DNA from: Pseudomonadota bacterium
GTDB lineage: Bacteria > Desulfobacterota > Desulfobulbia > Desulfobulbales > Desulfocapsaceae
Direction of reading: 5' to 3'
Length of the DNA stretch: 64,000 nt
Assembly (NCBI GenBank): GCA_023412495.1
Contig: JAEYNP010000097.1
Coordinates: 117,338 to 181,337 of the forward strand
The notes under the pieces are model-generated. The model saw only the letters and a program-made list of their open reading frames with translations. It was not told the origin of the DNA and made no database searches. This document shows, piece after piece, positions 9,342 through 18,781 of the stretch; within the stretch, counting starts at the first letter, position 1, and every line of letters begins with the position of its first letter. The position numbers and the translations under genes were made by a program.

Positions 9342-10465
9342 TCTCTAAAAATATCGTGTTTCTTATTGTGCTGAAAGACACCGACCAGGTCTTCCTGAGA
9401 GAAGATGGTCTTGGTCGGAATATAGTCGACTATTGTTCTTGAAAAATACTCGACAGTTGCCGGGTCGAACTGGGTGCCGCTACATCGATATAATTCATCG
9501 ACTGCTTGTTCCATCGTCATATTTTTCCGGTAATTTCTCCGGGAGGTCATGGCATCGTAACTATCGACAACGATAATTATTTTGGTCAAGTCGTCGAGTT
9601 GGTCTCCAGTAAGTCCATCGGGATAACCCTGCCCGTCCATCCTTTCATGATGATGCCTGATTATGAACTGCTCTCTGTTCATAAAACCCAGAGGCTGAAT
9701 AATGTTGGCACCAACACTGGGGTGTTTGCGAATAAGAAGCCATTCCTCTGCCGTCAACTTACCCGGCTTCTGGATACAGGAGAGATCGATAACCAGTTTG
9801 CCGATATCGTGAAACTGGGCAGCCCGGCGGAGCACGAGGATCTCGTTCTCGGTGAGCCCCATAGCCAGACCAAGCATCAGGGCGTATTCCGTTACCCTCA
9901 TCGTGTGCCCGGCTGTATAGAAATCCTTCTCTTCCATGGCATTCTGAAGGCTGCTCATCAGTTGCACAGTGGCATTCTCGAGACTATTGCTATAAGTCAG
10001 GAGAAGTTTGTTTTGTTCTTCCAGTTGCTGAGCCTTCAGTTGGACATCGTCTTCAAGGGCTGCTTTATACCGCCTTTCGCGAAGAATGAAATTTCTTTTT
10101 TCAATAGCACGACGGATTTTGACGTTGAAGATATCGAGATCCTCGATAGGTTTCGTCAGAAAATCATAGGCACCGAGATTTATCGCCTTGACCGCATAGT
10201 CCATGGAACCGGCACCGGTCAGGAAAAGAACGGGAATATCGTAATTGAGATCGTTCAGCCTGTCCATGGTTTCAAAGCCATCCATGTCGGGCATGTTGAT
10301 GTCGAGGATAATGACATCGTAGTTGTCATTGACGATGTTCAGCACATCTTTGCCGTCGTGGGCGGTGTCCACTTGATGTCCGAACATCTCCAATATCTTG
10401 GAAACAGTTGTTCGAACCATGGCGTCATCATCTGCGATGAGTATTTTTGTCGGACCCTTGCTCAA
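9338..10465 (-). CDS. Response regulator with HD-GYP phosphodiesterase domain (RpfG family)
   Basis: Cytoplasmic two-component output protein, 375 aa. Residues 5-125 are a receiver domain (acidic cluster ADDD, phospho-acceptor Asp55 in LDINMPDMDG, Lys in LTKPI). A coiled coil (about 125-180) joins it to an HD-GYP domain with H219-D220 (FHDIGK), HHHERMDGQGYPDG and DSYDAMTSRRNYR. HD-GYP domains hydrolyse cyclic di-GMP, so phosphorylation here should tune second-messenger level. The start is TTG with GGAGAA 8-9 bases upstream. It heads the operon with gatC, gatA, hisC and cmk, an unusual setting for a c-di-GMP enzyme. No cognate kinase is adjacent. Confidence 0.9.
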   Translation of the reverse strand: MSKGPTKILIADDDAMVRTTVSKILEMFGHQVDTAHDGKDVLNIVNDNYDVIILDINMPDMDGFETMDRLNDLNYDIPVLFLTGAGSMDYAVKAINLGAYDFLTKPIEDLDIFNVKIRRAIEKRNFILRERRYKAALEDDVQLKAQQLEEQNKLLLTYSNSLENATVQLMSSLQNAMEEKDFYTAGHTMRVTEYALMLGLAMGLTENEILVLRRAAQFHDIGKLVIDLSCIQKPGKLTAEEWLLIRKHPSVGANIIQPLGFMNREQFIIRHHHERMDGQGYPDGLTGDQLDDLTKIIIVVDSYDAMTSRRNYRKNMTMEQAVDELYRCSGTQFDPATVEYFSRTIVDYIPTKTIFSQEDLVGVFQHNKKHDIFRE

Positions 10466-10626
10466 AATTATGCTTCTCCGCTAATCCTCCAAGTTTTGAA
10501 CCTGGTTGAGTCTACATTTTCCAATGTCTTTTTGCAACGTCCCGCTCCGCCCTCTCACTTGCCGGTTGATACCCATGGGGAAGCCTGTTGAGGTTTTCAT
10601 TCCTTGGTTTTTAAAATGATTCGTGA

Positions 10627-10700
10627 AGGTACTTTTCCCCTCTGCTTTTGGAGGGATAACAACCCTTGGTTTCGAACGTCAGCCCGCGTTAGCGGGATAA
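10627..10700. repeat. Dispersed repeat family 1, copy 1
   Basis: Resembles the reverse complement of 63757-63836: both share GGTAC, a TCCCCTCTGCT stretch, GGATAACAACCC and the CGTCAGCCCGC core. The copy carries a small hairpin (CCCGC gtta GCGGG, 10683-10696). The rest of the 389-bp gap 10466-10854 holds only the terminator of the yedE-like gene; I see no gene in it. Confidence 0.6.
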
Positions 10701-10789
10701 AACTTAGAAAAAAGAATTGCTATCGAAGTGAGTTCAGGGTTATTTGCGAACGATCGATAGATCGATAAGCCTAGGGTTTGCCAGTTCTC

Positions 10790-10828
10790 AAAAAAAAACG
10801 CAGTTCCATACATCGATGAAACTGCGTT
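10790..10828 (-). terminator. Rho-independent terminator of the YedE-family gene
   Basis: On the minus strand, AACGCAGTTTC and GGAACTGCGTT form an 11-bp stem (one G-U pair) with a 10-base loop followed by nine T residues, about 27 bp after the stop codon. Confidence 0.85.
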
Positions 10829-10854
10829 AAGCTGTTTTTATTGTTTAATTAAAA

Positions 10855-12147
10855 CTACATTGGAACAATAAGCTTGTTGGTCTCCTCGTTCCAGGTAACC
10901 ACGAGATACCAGACGATCATCAGTCCGAAGATAATCAGCAGAGTTGGCCCATAGCCCATCACATCCGGGAGATAAACGAACGACCCGAGGACGCCGTTAT
11001 CCTCGAATTCCCTGTCCCTGAACCAAGCGGTCATAATGGATGAAGTGACAGCAAAAAAGGGAACAACCATGATGAGTTTGACCTGGCCCTCACCAACCCG
11101 CCACAAGGTCCCGGAACCGCATCCTCCTGCAAACATGGCCCCAACACCGAAGATAAAGCCTCCGACTACGCCACCCCAGCCGAACGTGCCGCGCACATAA
11201 TTTTCCGCAGCAAGTACAGCCTGCCCTTCCGCGCGTACCGGCACTGCGTATTTCAATACCGCTGCACCAATGGCAACAATGACAATGGAGAGCATCACGG
11301 ATTTTGCCAAAGTGCAATCCCCTGTCATATGAGGTTCGCGGAAACCCTGGACCATACACCAGCGTCCTCGCTGCATGGAATAGCCGAGACAAGCCGCCAG
11401 GAGAATGACACCGCCGAGAGACGCTATGTATTCGTTCTCATCATTGGACGAATAGGAATAAGCTGCGTAAAAAATTAACAGGAGTCCAAGGACTCCCATC
11501 GCATAGATCACTGCCGGTGGAAAAGATATGGTCTTCGATCCCCCTTCCCCCCAGCTTATATGTTCCATCTCCAGATAGAGAAGCTTCAATCCTAGGATGA
11601 CGCCGAAAACAAGGCCAAACATCATGGCAAAACCATTGGCGGCAAGATTTCCTATGGCATTATAAAAACCACCGACATTGCACCCTCCGGCAAGAGTTGC
11701 ACCTATACCCATAAGAACACCAGCTATCACCGCTTTCACCATTTCCCGATAAGGAGGAATTCGGAGAGCGAATTCTTTGCCGAGGCAAGCAGAGATGAAG
11801 GCGCCGACCACGAAACCGATGCCGATGACCGAACCCGAGTCGATAAGCACAGATTTCGGTGCCTCATCATAATAGCCGAAGAAAGCGGCATCGGTCCCCA
11901 AAAGACTGGCCAAACCGTACATTATCCAATCACCCCAATTTCTTATGGCACCTACAGCTCCCCATGGCCTCCACCAAGCCATCATCATAACCGAAAAAAA
12001 CGCTACAATAACTCCTGTAACATAAGGGTTCCATTCCTTCTCGCAGAAGAGAGCGTACAGTTCCTTTACTTTATTTTTAAAAACAGTTTCTTCGCTAACA
12101 TCATACAATTCTTGTGCTTTATTTTTAAAAACAGTTTCTTCGCTCAT
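10855..12147 (-). CDS. YeeE/YedE family sulfur-compound (probably thiosulfate) transporter
   Basis: Integral membrane protein of about 430 residues with roughly ten hydrophobic segments in two pseudo-symmetric halves. Each half carries a conserved Cys motif, GGCNVGG and GGCGSGTLWRVGEG, and a third Cys lies in GRWCMVQGFRE. In the YeeE (TsuA) family such Cys residues relay thiosulfate through the membrane. The adjacent divergent tusA supports sulfur uptake or relay. Start at 12147 is preceded by GGAGG; the frame is open upstream but has no such site. The cytoplasmic N-terminus contains an exact 48-bp in-frame spacing duplication (12049-12144) giving two near-identical 16-residue units (SEETVFKNK...). 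The exact substrate (thiosulfate, polysulfide or selenium species) is not provable here. Confidence 0.88.
   Translation of the reverse strand: MSEETVFKNKAQELYDVSEETVFKNKVKELYALFCEKEWNPYVTGVIVAFFSVMMMAWWRPWGAVGAIRNWGDWIMYGLASLLGTDAAFFGYYDEAPKSVLIDSGSVIGIGFVVGAFISACLGKEFALRIPPYREMVKAVIAGVLMGIGATLAGGCNVGGFYNAIGNLAANGFAMMFGLVFGVILGLKLLYLEMEHISWGEGGSKTISFPPAVIYAMGVLGLLLIFYAAYSYSSNDENEYIASLGGVILLAACLGYSMQRGRWCMVQGFREPHMTGDCTLAKSVMLSIVIVAIGAAVLKYAVPVRAEGQAVLAAENYVRGTFGWGGVVGGFIFGVGAMFAGGCGSGTLWRVGEGQVKLIMVVPFFAVTSSIMTAWFRDREFEDNGVLGSFVYLPDVMGYGPTLLIIFGLMIVWYLVVTWNEETNKLIVPM
12049..12144 (-). repeat. Two tandem 48-bp units in the N-terminus of the YedE-family gene
   Basis: Codons 2-17 and 18-33 encode SEETVFKNKAQELYDV and SEETVFKNKVKELYAL. 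The first 27 bases of each unit are identical (the AGC-to-AAA-AAT-AAA part), and the rest has diverged slightly. This is an in-frame duplication, not a frameshift. Confidence 0.9.
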
Positions 12148-12196
12148 GAATAACCCCTCCGATAAAAAAATTTCCTTCAAAAACCATTAAGGGAAA

Positions 12197-12226
12197 TGAT
12201 TACCACACCCACAAATTTCTTGTCAA
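12197..12226 (-). promoter_or_regulatory. Candidate promoter of the YedE-family gene
   Basis: On the minus strand TTGACA (12226-12221) is 18 bases from TAATCA (12202-12197), placing a start site about 40 bases before the ATG. Confidence 0.5.
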
Positions 12227-12252
12227 GATAAACGACTCAAACAATTAGTGAT

Positions 12253-12267
12253 TACTACATTGTAGTA
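12253..12267. promoter_or_regulatory. Palindrome between divergent sulfur genes, possible operator
   Basis: TACTACA-T-TGTAGTA is a perfect 7-bp palindrome with one central base. It sits upstream of both divergent promoters (yedE-like -35 at 12226, tusA -35 at 12321), where a shared regulator could bind. No regulator gene is adjacent. Confidence 0.4.
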
Positions 12268-12320
12268 TTAATTTATTTATATGTTATTTCAATTGGTTAT
12301 CTATCTATTTTTTTACTAGC

Positions 12321-12349
12321 TTGACATAATTGGATACCTAAAGTATAGG
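12321..12349 (+). promoter_or_regulatory. Promoter of tusA and the small sulfur genes
   Basis: Consensus TTGACA and TATAGG with a 17-base spacer. Predicted start near 12356 leaves a leader of about 88 bases. Confidence 0.65.
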
Positions 12350-12443
12350 TCAAGTTATAGAGATTCTGGCATGTAAACAAGGTGGAGTTTGACGCTTCCG
12401 CGTCCATCGTCAATCCAACTTTTTTTTATTCAGGAGAACGACC

Positions 12444-12701
12444 ATGAGTGATGTTAAAAGTGTTCCAGAAAATGTTGTTCCGAAAACCATCCTTGATGCC
12501 AAAGGACTCAGCTGTCCGATGCCGCTTCTGCGGACGAAAAAAGAAATCGGAAAACTCGCCTCAGGTGAAATACTCCAAGTGGACGGTACAGACCCGGGAT
12601 CGAGAAACGACATTCCCGGCTGGTGCGAAAGAGCCGGTCACACCTATATAGGTGAAAGAGAAGGTGCGGGATTTATCAGCTTTTTTATTAAGAAAGGTTG
12701 A
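12444..12701 (+). CDS. tusA: TusA-family sulfur carrier protein
   Basis: Small soluble sulfur carrier, 85 aa, TusA/SirA/YeeD family. The persulfide-forming Cys24 lies in the CPMP motif (GLSCPMPLL), followed by the GDPGSRNDIPGW-like region and the C-terminal FFIKK strand of the two-layer alpha/beta fold. AGGAG precedes the ATG. It is divergent from the YedE-family transporter and upstream of two DsrE-like genes. TusA-YeeE pairs act together in thiosulfate uptake (TsuB-TsuA), and TusA also feeds DsrE in dissimilatory sulfur pathways, so either partner is plausible. Confidence 0.92.
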   Translation: MSDVKSVPENVVPKTILDAKGLSCPMPLLRTKKEIGKLASGEILQVDGTDPGSRNDIPGWCERAGHTYIGEREGAGFISFFIKKG

Positions 12702-12739
12702 TGGTATCTTGATATTTTTCTAAGGATTTCGTCAAAATC

Positions 12740-12793
12740 ATACTCTAAATACGGACCTGTTTTTATAAATGTTCGTATTTAGAGTATTTTTTT
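12740..12793 (+). terminator. Long hairpin with T-tract between tusA and the dsrE-like gene
   Basis: ATACTCTAAATACG (12740-12753) and its exact complement (12774-12787) form a 14-bp stem around a 20-base loop, followed by a run of T. It could terminate tusA transcription, attenuate the downstream genes or mark mRNA processing. The AT-rich stem makes strong termination uncertain. Confidence 0.6.
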
Positions 12794-12820
12794 ATACAAT
12801 CCATTATTGGAGGAAATAAG

Positions 12821-13135
12821 ATGGCAAAGAGCTTAGGCATCTTCGTAACTACGCCAGGTAGCCTGAAAGACGTCATAGGAATAACCAAAGCCGCTAAAAA
12901 GAAAGGTTCAAAAGTGAAGGTCTTCTTCACCTGGAAGGCGACAAATCTCGCAAAAAACCCCGATTTTCCCGGTCTCTGCGAAATCGCCGATGACGTCTCC
13001 ATATGCGTAGATAGCTATAAGAAACAAGGTTTCTCGGTCGATGACGTTCCCGTCGGCCTCACTCCCAAGAAAATGGCAACCCAGGCGCAGCATGGCATAA
13101 TCATCGAAGATTTTGACTGCTATTTAAGTCTGTAA
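12821..13135 (+). CDS. DsrE-like small sulfur-relay protein
   Basis: 104-residue soluble protein with the beta-alpha-beta pattern of the DsrE/TusD fold: a first strand (SLGIFVTTPGS), helix DVIGITKAAKKKG, second strand (KVKVFFTW), then AKNPDFPGLCEIADDVSICVDSYKKQGF. Two Cys residues in the CEIADDVSIC stretch could carry persulfide; the site corresponds in position to the active Cys region of DsrE, but I cannot align it with certainty. AGGA lies upstream of the ATG. It follows tusA and precedes two other small genes with short gaps. Assignment rests on fold pattern and context. Confidence 0.65.
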   Translation: MAKSLGIFVTTPGSLKDVIGITKAAKKKGSKVKVFFTWKATNLAKNPDFPGLCEIADDVSICVDSYKKQGFSVDDVPVGLTPKKMATQAQHGIIIEDFDCYLSL

Positions 13136-13149
13136 AGGAGGTATTTGAT

Positions 13150-13452
13150 ATGGGATATAAAAAGGTATGTTTCATGTACAGACATCCGGATTATGCTATT
13201 GACGGCATACGATCCGCCTTGGGACTCGCAGTCGAAAACATGTATTCGTACGGCGTTGTTCTCGATACAGAGATACCAAAACTTGATGAAACTACGCTGG
13301 AAAGTATAGAAATGCTCCGCGATATGGAAGGTGAAGTGTACTCCACTGTGTCGGCCAACGTGGAGAAAAACGGTTTCGAGGCCCTCACCCTTGAGGAATT
13401 AGGGGAAAAACTTCGTGATATGACGCACATAATTCCATATGGCATAAAATAA
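13150..13452 (+). CDS. DsrE/DsrF-like small protein of the sulfur locus
   Basis: 100-residue protein starting with a strand (YKKVCFMYRHP), a helix (DGIRSALGLAVENM), then a strand with SYGVVLDTEIP, a pattern reminiscent of DsrF/TusC. It has one Cys (in KVCFM). The C-terminal half (LRDMEGEVYSTVSANVEKNGF) is acidic and helical. AAAGGAGG precedes the ATG, 14 bp after the dsrE-like gene, so the two are translated from one message. Function beyond a likely sulfur-relay complex is not established. Confidence 0.6.
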   Translation: MGYKKVCFMYRHPDYAIDGIRSALGLAVENMYSYGVVLDTEIPKLDETTLESIEMLRDMEGEVYSTVSANVEKNGFEALTLEELGEKLRDMTHIIPYGIK

Positions 13453-13469
13453 AGTCAAGGAGCCTCCAC

Positions 13470-13643
13470 ATGAAGATCTTGAATATTTATAAGTCCTCTC
13501 CGGATGAGACAGTTCGGAAACTCGTTGAAATAGTGACCCGGGACAGAGAATCGGATAAGTTTGATCTGTACGTCGATAATCCTGATTACGAAGCACTTGT
13601 CGACAAGATTTTCGAGGCAGACCAGACCATCTGTTGGTGGTAA
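13470..13643 (+). CDS. 57-residue protein ending Cys-Trp-Trp, last gene of the sulfur locus
   Basis: ATG at 13470, preceded by AAGGAG at 8-9 bases, opens a 57-codon frame ending in TAA at 13643. The protein starts MKILNIYKSSPDETVRKLVE, is highly charged, and ends in TICWW. Its position after two DsrE-like genes parallels dsrH/tusB in dsrEFH and tusBCD clusters, and the MKILNIYKS start recalls the TusB N-terminal strand, but it is much shorter than TusB (~95 aa). The single Cys next to a terminal Trp pair is notable. A bidirectional terminator follows. Coding status is supported by the ribosome-binding site and operon position; the function is unknown. Confidence 0.7.
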   Translation: MKILNIYKSSPDETVRKLVEIVTRDRESDKFDLYVDNPDYEALVDKIFEADQTICWW

Positions 13644-13664
13644 ATAACGTTCTCCACCACAACG

Positions 13665-13714
13665 AAAAGGGCCCTAGATCGATTTATTATTCGATCAATA
13701 GGGCCTTTGTTTTT
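13665..13714. terminator. Bidirectional terminator between the sulfur genes and the serine hydrolase
   Basis: AAAAGGGCCCTA-GATCGA pairs with TCGATC-AATAGGGCCTTT around a short AT loop, followed by TTTGTTTTT on the plus strand and preceded by A residues that serve the minus strand. The right arm overlaps the last codons of the convergent gene. Confidence 0.75.
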
Positions 13715-14816
13715 CCAGCAGATGTTCCATAATATAGTCGTGTAGGAGTGGTCTGAATTTCCTGATAGCTGTAGGATCTTCTCCCATGAGAACCCTGTTG
13801 GTGAGAAGAACTATTGCTACTCCTTGGTCGAGATCGAGCCAAAAGGAAGTTCCGGTAAAACCCAAATGACCTATGGTTCTTGGAGAAAAAAAACGTCCAC
13901 TGCTCGATTGCCCTGGAGAAGGGGTATCAAAGCCATAGGTCCAGGTTGATTCCCGCCTCCGGGTGAGAAATTTTTTGAGGGTTGATCCGCTGTAGGCAGG
14001 ATGCCTCGATTTCCCCCTGTATTGCTGGTACAGGTGTTCAACGAGTGACAAAACACCCCTCACGGTACCGAAAAGGCCTGCATGACCCGCTGTCCCGCCC
14101 AACATCCGGCAGTTTTCGTCATGAACAATACCGCAGAGTATTCTTTTCGACCAGCCGCAGATCCCGGTCACGGCACATATATCGGCTCCAAAACCTTCAG
14201 GACCCGGGAATAACAGTTCTGACTGAATACCCATCGGTTGTGCAATCTCGACTTTCCAGAATTCGCCCAAAGACCGGCCGCTCAGTTTTTCAACCAAGTA
14301 GCCGAGAATAATAAAGCCCAAGTCGCTATAGAGTGTTCCACAGCCTGGTTCGAAGACAAGTTTATCGTTGCATATCAGGCGAACGATCGTTTTTCTTCTC
14401 TCACTTAGGGGATATCCGGAAAGCGTCTGGTAATACGGCCGATGAGCCGCCAATCCGGATGAATGATTCAGCAGCATTTCTATGCGTATCCTTGCCATAT
14501 CATCCATCATCTCGGGAAAAAAGGTGCCAATTTCATCATCAAGACTGAGTTTTCCTTCTTCTGCCAGAGCCATTACGGCAAGGGCAGTCACCAGTGGTTT
14601 TGTCAAAGAAGCAAGGTCGTAAACAGTTGCGTCATTCACCCTGCCGCCTCTCTCATTGCGATCGGTGTAGCCGTAATGGTGGATCTCCCGGAAGATGTTA
14701 TCTTTGTCCACTTGCAAAATTCCCACCGAACATGCCGAAAAAACGTGATATTTTAAAGCATCCGAAACAATTGGATCAAGGGATTCGGACAAGTTCCTCT
14801 TAGGCTGTTTTTCCAT
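13695..14816 (-). CDS. Serine hydrolase, class C beta-lactamase-like
   Basis: Penicillin-binding-protein-like hydrolase of about 373 residues. The catalytic SxxK is Ser70-Leu-Thr-Lys73 (DLASLTKPLVT), the Tyr motif is YSD (Asp instead of the usual Asn) in LYSDLGFIILG, and HLGFTGT replaces KTG near the C-terminus. Such proteins are usually esterases or D-aminopeptidases rather than true beta-lactamases. No signal peptide is seen, so it is probably cytoplasmic. I chose ATG 14816; the frame extends to a TTG at 14870, and neither has a strong ribosome-binding site. Transcribed away from dnaN. Confidence 0.82.
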   Translation of the reverse strand: MEKQPKRNLSESLDPIVSDALKYHVFSACSVGILQVDKDNIFREIHHYGYTDRNERGGRVNDATVYDLASLTKPLVTALAVMALAEEGKLSLDDEIGTFFPEMMDDMARIRIEMLLNHSSGLAAHRPYYQTLSGYPLSERRKTIVRLICNDKLVFEPGCGTLYSDLGFIILGYLVEKLSGRSLGEFWKVEIAQPMGIQSELLFPGPEGFGADICAVTGICGWSKRILCGIVHDENCRMLGGTAGHAGLFGTVRGVLSLVEHLYQQYRGKSRHPAYSGSTLKKFLTRRRESTWTYGFDTPSPGQSSSGRFFSPRTIGHLGFTGTSFWLDLDQGVAIVLLTNRVLMGEDPTAIRKFRPLLHDYIMEHLLEKQRPY

Positions 14817-14870
14817 GCTTTTTTCTATTATTCTGTTGAATTTTTTACCTAATTTTACTAGATTACACAA

Positions 14871-15169
14871 ACGGTTAAATGATTATATGTATCTGTTTTT
14901 TCGCGAAAATCAAACAACTTCCTGCGAATCAATAAGTCCTTGTCAATTCTCTTATCAACAGACTATCAACAGCAAAATGTTTAAGGCTGGTGGAAGATCT
15001 GTTCGTAAAACTGTTCATAACTTTTCTTAAACAATTTTTTGTATTGATAAGCTTCGGGTTGTTTAACAAATAACCTATAAAAAACAGATAGATATATAAT
15101 TATTTCACACTTTCAGCGCAATAATAAGAATAAAAAATAAAAGGATGAGTAAGACGAAGGAGTCACCTT
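14871..15169. other. AT-rich region upstream of dnaN, candidate replication origin
   Basis: About 300 bp without a gene, rich in A/T runs. It holds DnaA-box-like nonamers TTATCAACA (14952-14960), CTATCAACA (14963-14971) and TGTTCATAA (15012-15020, reverse TTATGAACA), each departing from TTATCCACA by one or two bases. The context (dnaN-gyrB-gyrA, parABS 11 kb away) fits an origin region, but dnaA is absent and the boxes are imperfect. It must also contain the dnaN promoter. Confidence 0.35.
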
Positions 15170-16300
15170 ATGGCATTGAAATTTAGCGTCTCTCAAAGCA
15201 GTTTCCTTGAAGGTCTCAATAGCCTCCAGAACATAACTAATAAAAAGGGAACCTTAGCCATTCTCACCAATGTCTTGATAGAATCAAAAGATGGATGTCT
15301 TATCTTAACCGGCACAGATCTCGAAGTGGGTCTCAGAATCCGAATTTCTGCGGACATCATTGAAGAAGGTTCCATCACCTTACCTTCCAAGAAAATTTTC
15401 GAAATAGTCAGGGAATCCGGGTCGAAAATTATCTCGGTGGAAGAGATTGAAAACAGCTGGGTGATGATAAAGGCCGGCCTCAGTACATATAACCTCGCCG
15501 GGATGCCAAGCGACGAATTTCCTGAGTTCCCCGAGTTTGATGAAGAGAATTTTCTGTCCTTCGAGTCTCATGTCTTCCTCGAACTCATTGAAAAAGTAAT
15601 ATTTTCAATTGCCAATGAACAGGAGAACATCTATTCCTTGACCTCTGTGCTCTTCGAGAAGGAGAAGATTGATGATATTAATTACCTCAGAATGGTATCC
15701 TCGGATGGTCACCGACTCTCAATAATGCAGCAGGAAGTCGCTGCAGATGTAGACCAACTTACATTGAACAATGTCACACTGATTCCCAAAAAAGGAATAC
15801 AGGAGTGGAAAAAATTCTGCGAAAACAGAGATACCATCGAGATATCCTTCGAAAAGAAACAACTCGTACTCAGAGACAATAATGCGATTATGGTAATTCG
15901 CTTAAAAACCGGCGAATTTCCTCCTTATTCTGCAATTGTTGAATCTATAGAGCTCACCAATTGCTTGAAAATAAAAAGGATACCATTCTTGGAGTCATTG
16001 AAGAGGATAAATCTCTTCACGGAAGACATCTTTCATACGATTCAGCTGAAAGTAGAACAGGACAAAATGATCCTTTCCTCCCAGAACGCCGACCTGGGTA
16101 ATGCCAAGGATGAGCAGACTATCGTCTACAACGGCGAGCCTCTCACTCTAGGTTTCAATTGTCGGTATTTTATTGAAACTTTGGGTGTTATGGACTGTGA
16201 AACTGTTGAGGCATACATCAATACCAACAGCAGTCCATGTCTGATGAAATCCGAGGAAGATAAAGGTTTCATCAGCATTATCATGCCTATGCAACTGTAA
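15170..16300 (+). CDS. dnaN: DNA polymerase III beta subunit (sliding clamp)
   Basis: Ring-shaped processivity clamp, 376 aa, made of three tandem DnaN domains of about 120 residues. N-terminal FSVSQSSFLEGLNSLQNIT and NKKGTLAILTNVLIE, central MVSSDGHRLS, and C-terminal CLMKSEEDKGFISIIMPMQL (the usual M-P-M-x-L ending) identify it. GAAGGAGT lies upstream of the ATG. gyrB follows after 20 bp. dnaA, which usually precedes dnaN, is replaced here by a divergent serine hydrolase. Confidence 0.97.
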   Translation: MALKFSVSQSSFLEGLNSLQNITNKKGTLAILTNVLIESKDGCLILTGTDLEVGLRIRISADIIEEGSITLPSKKIFEIVRESGSKIISVEEIENSWVMIKAGLSTYNLAGMPSDEFPEFPEFDEENFLSFESHVFLELIEKVIFSIANEQENIYSLTSVLFEKEKIDDINYLRMVSSDGHRLSIMQQEVAADVDQLTLNNVTLIPKKGIQEWKKFCENRDTIEISFEKKQLVLRDNNAIMVIRLKTGEFPPYSAIVESIELTNCLKIKRIPFLESLKRINLFTEDIFHTIQLKVEQDKMILSSQNADLGNAKDEQTIVYNGEPLTLGFNCRYFIETLGVMDCETVEAYINTNSSPCLMKSEEDKGFISIIMPMQL

Positions 16301-16320
16301 TTTATACAATATCAATATAA

Positions 16321-18744
<2,424 letters not shown>

Positions 18745-18781
18745 ACTCATTCACCTGATTATTTGAAGAAGAAACTCTTTT

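Noticed and set aside
13695..14816. True beta-lactamase (resistance gene)
   Set aside because: The Tyr motif is YSD and the KTG triad is replaced by HLGFTGT; no signal peptide, so a peptidase or esterase role is more likely.
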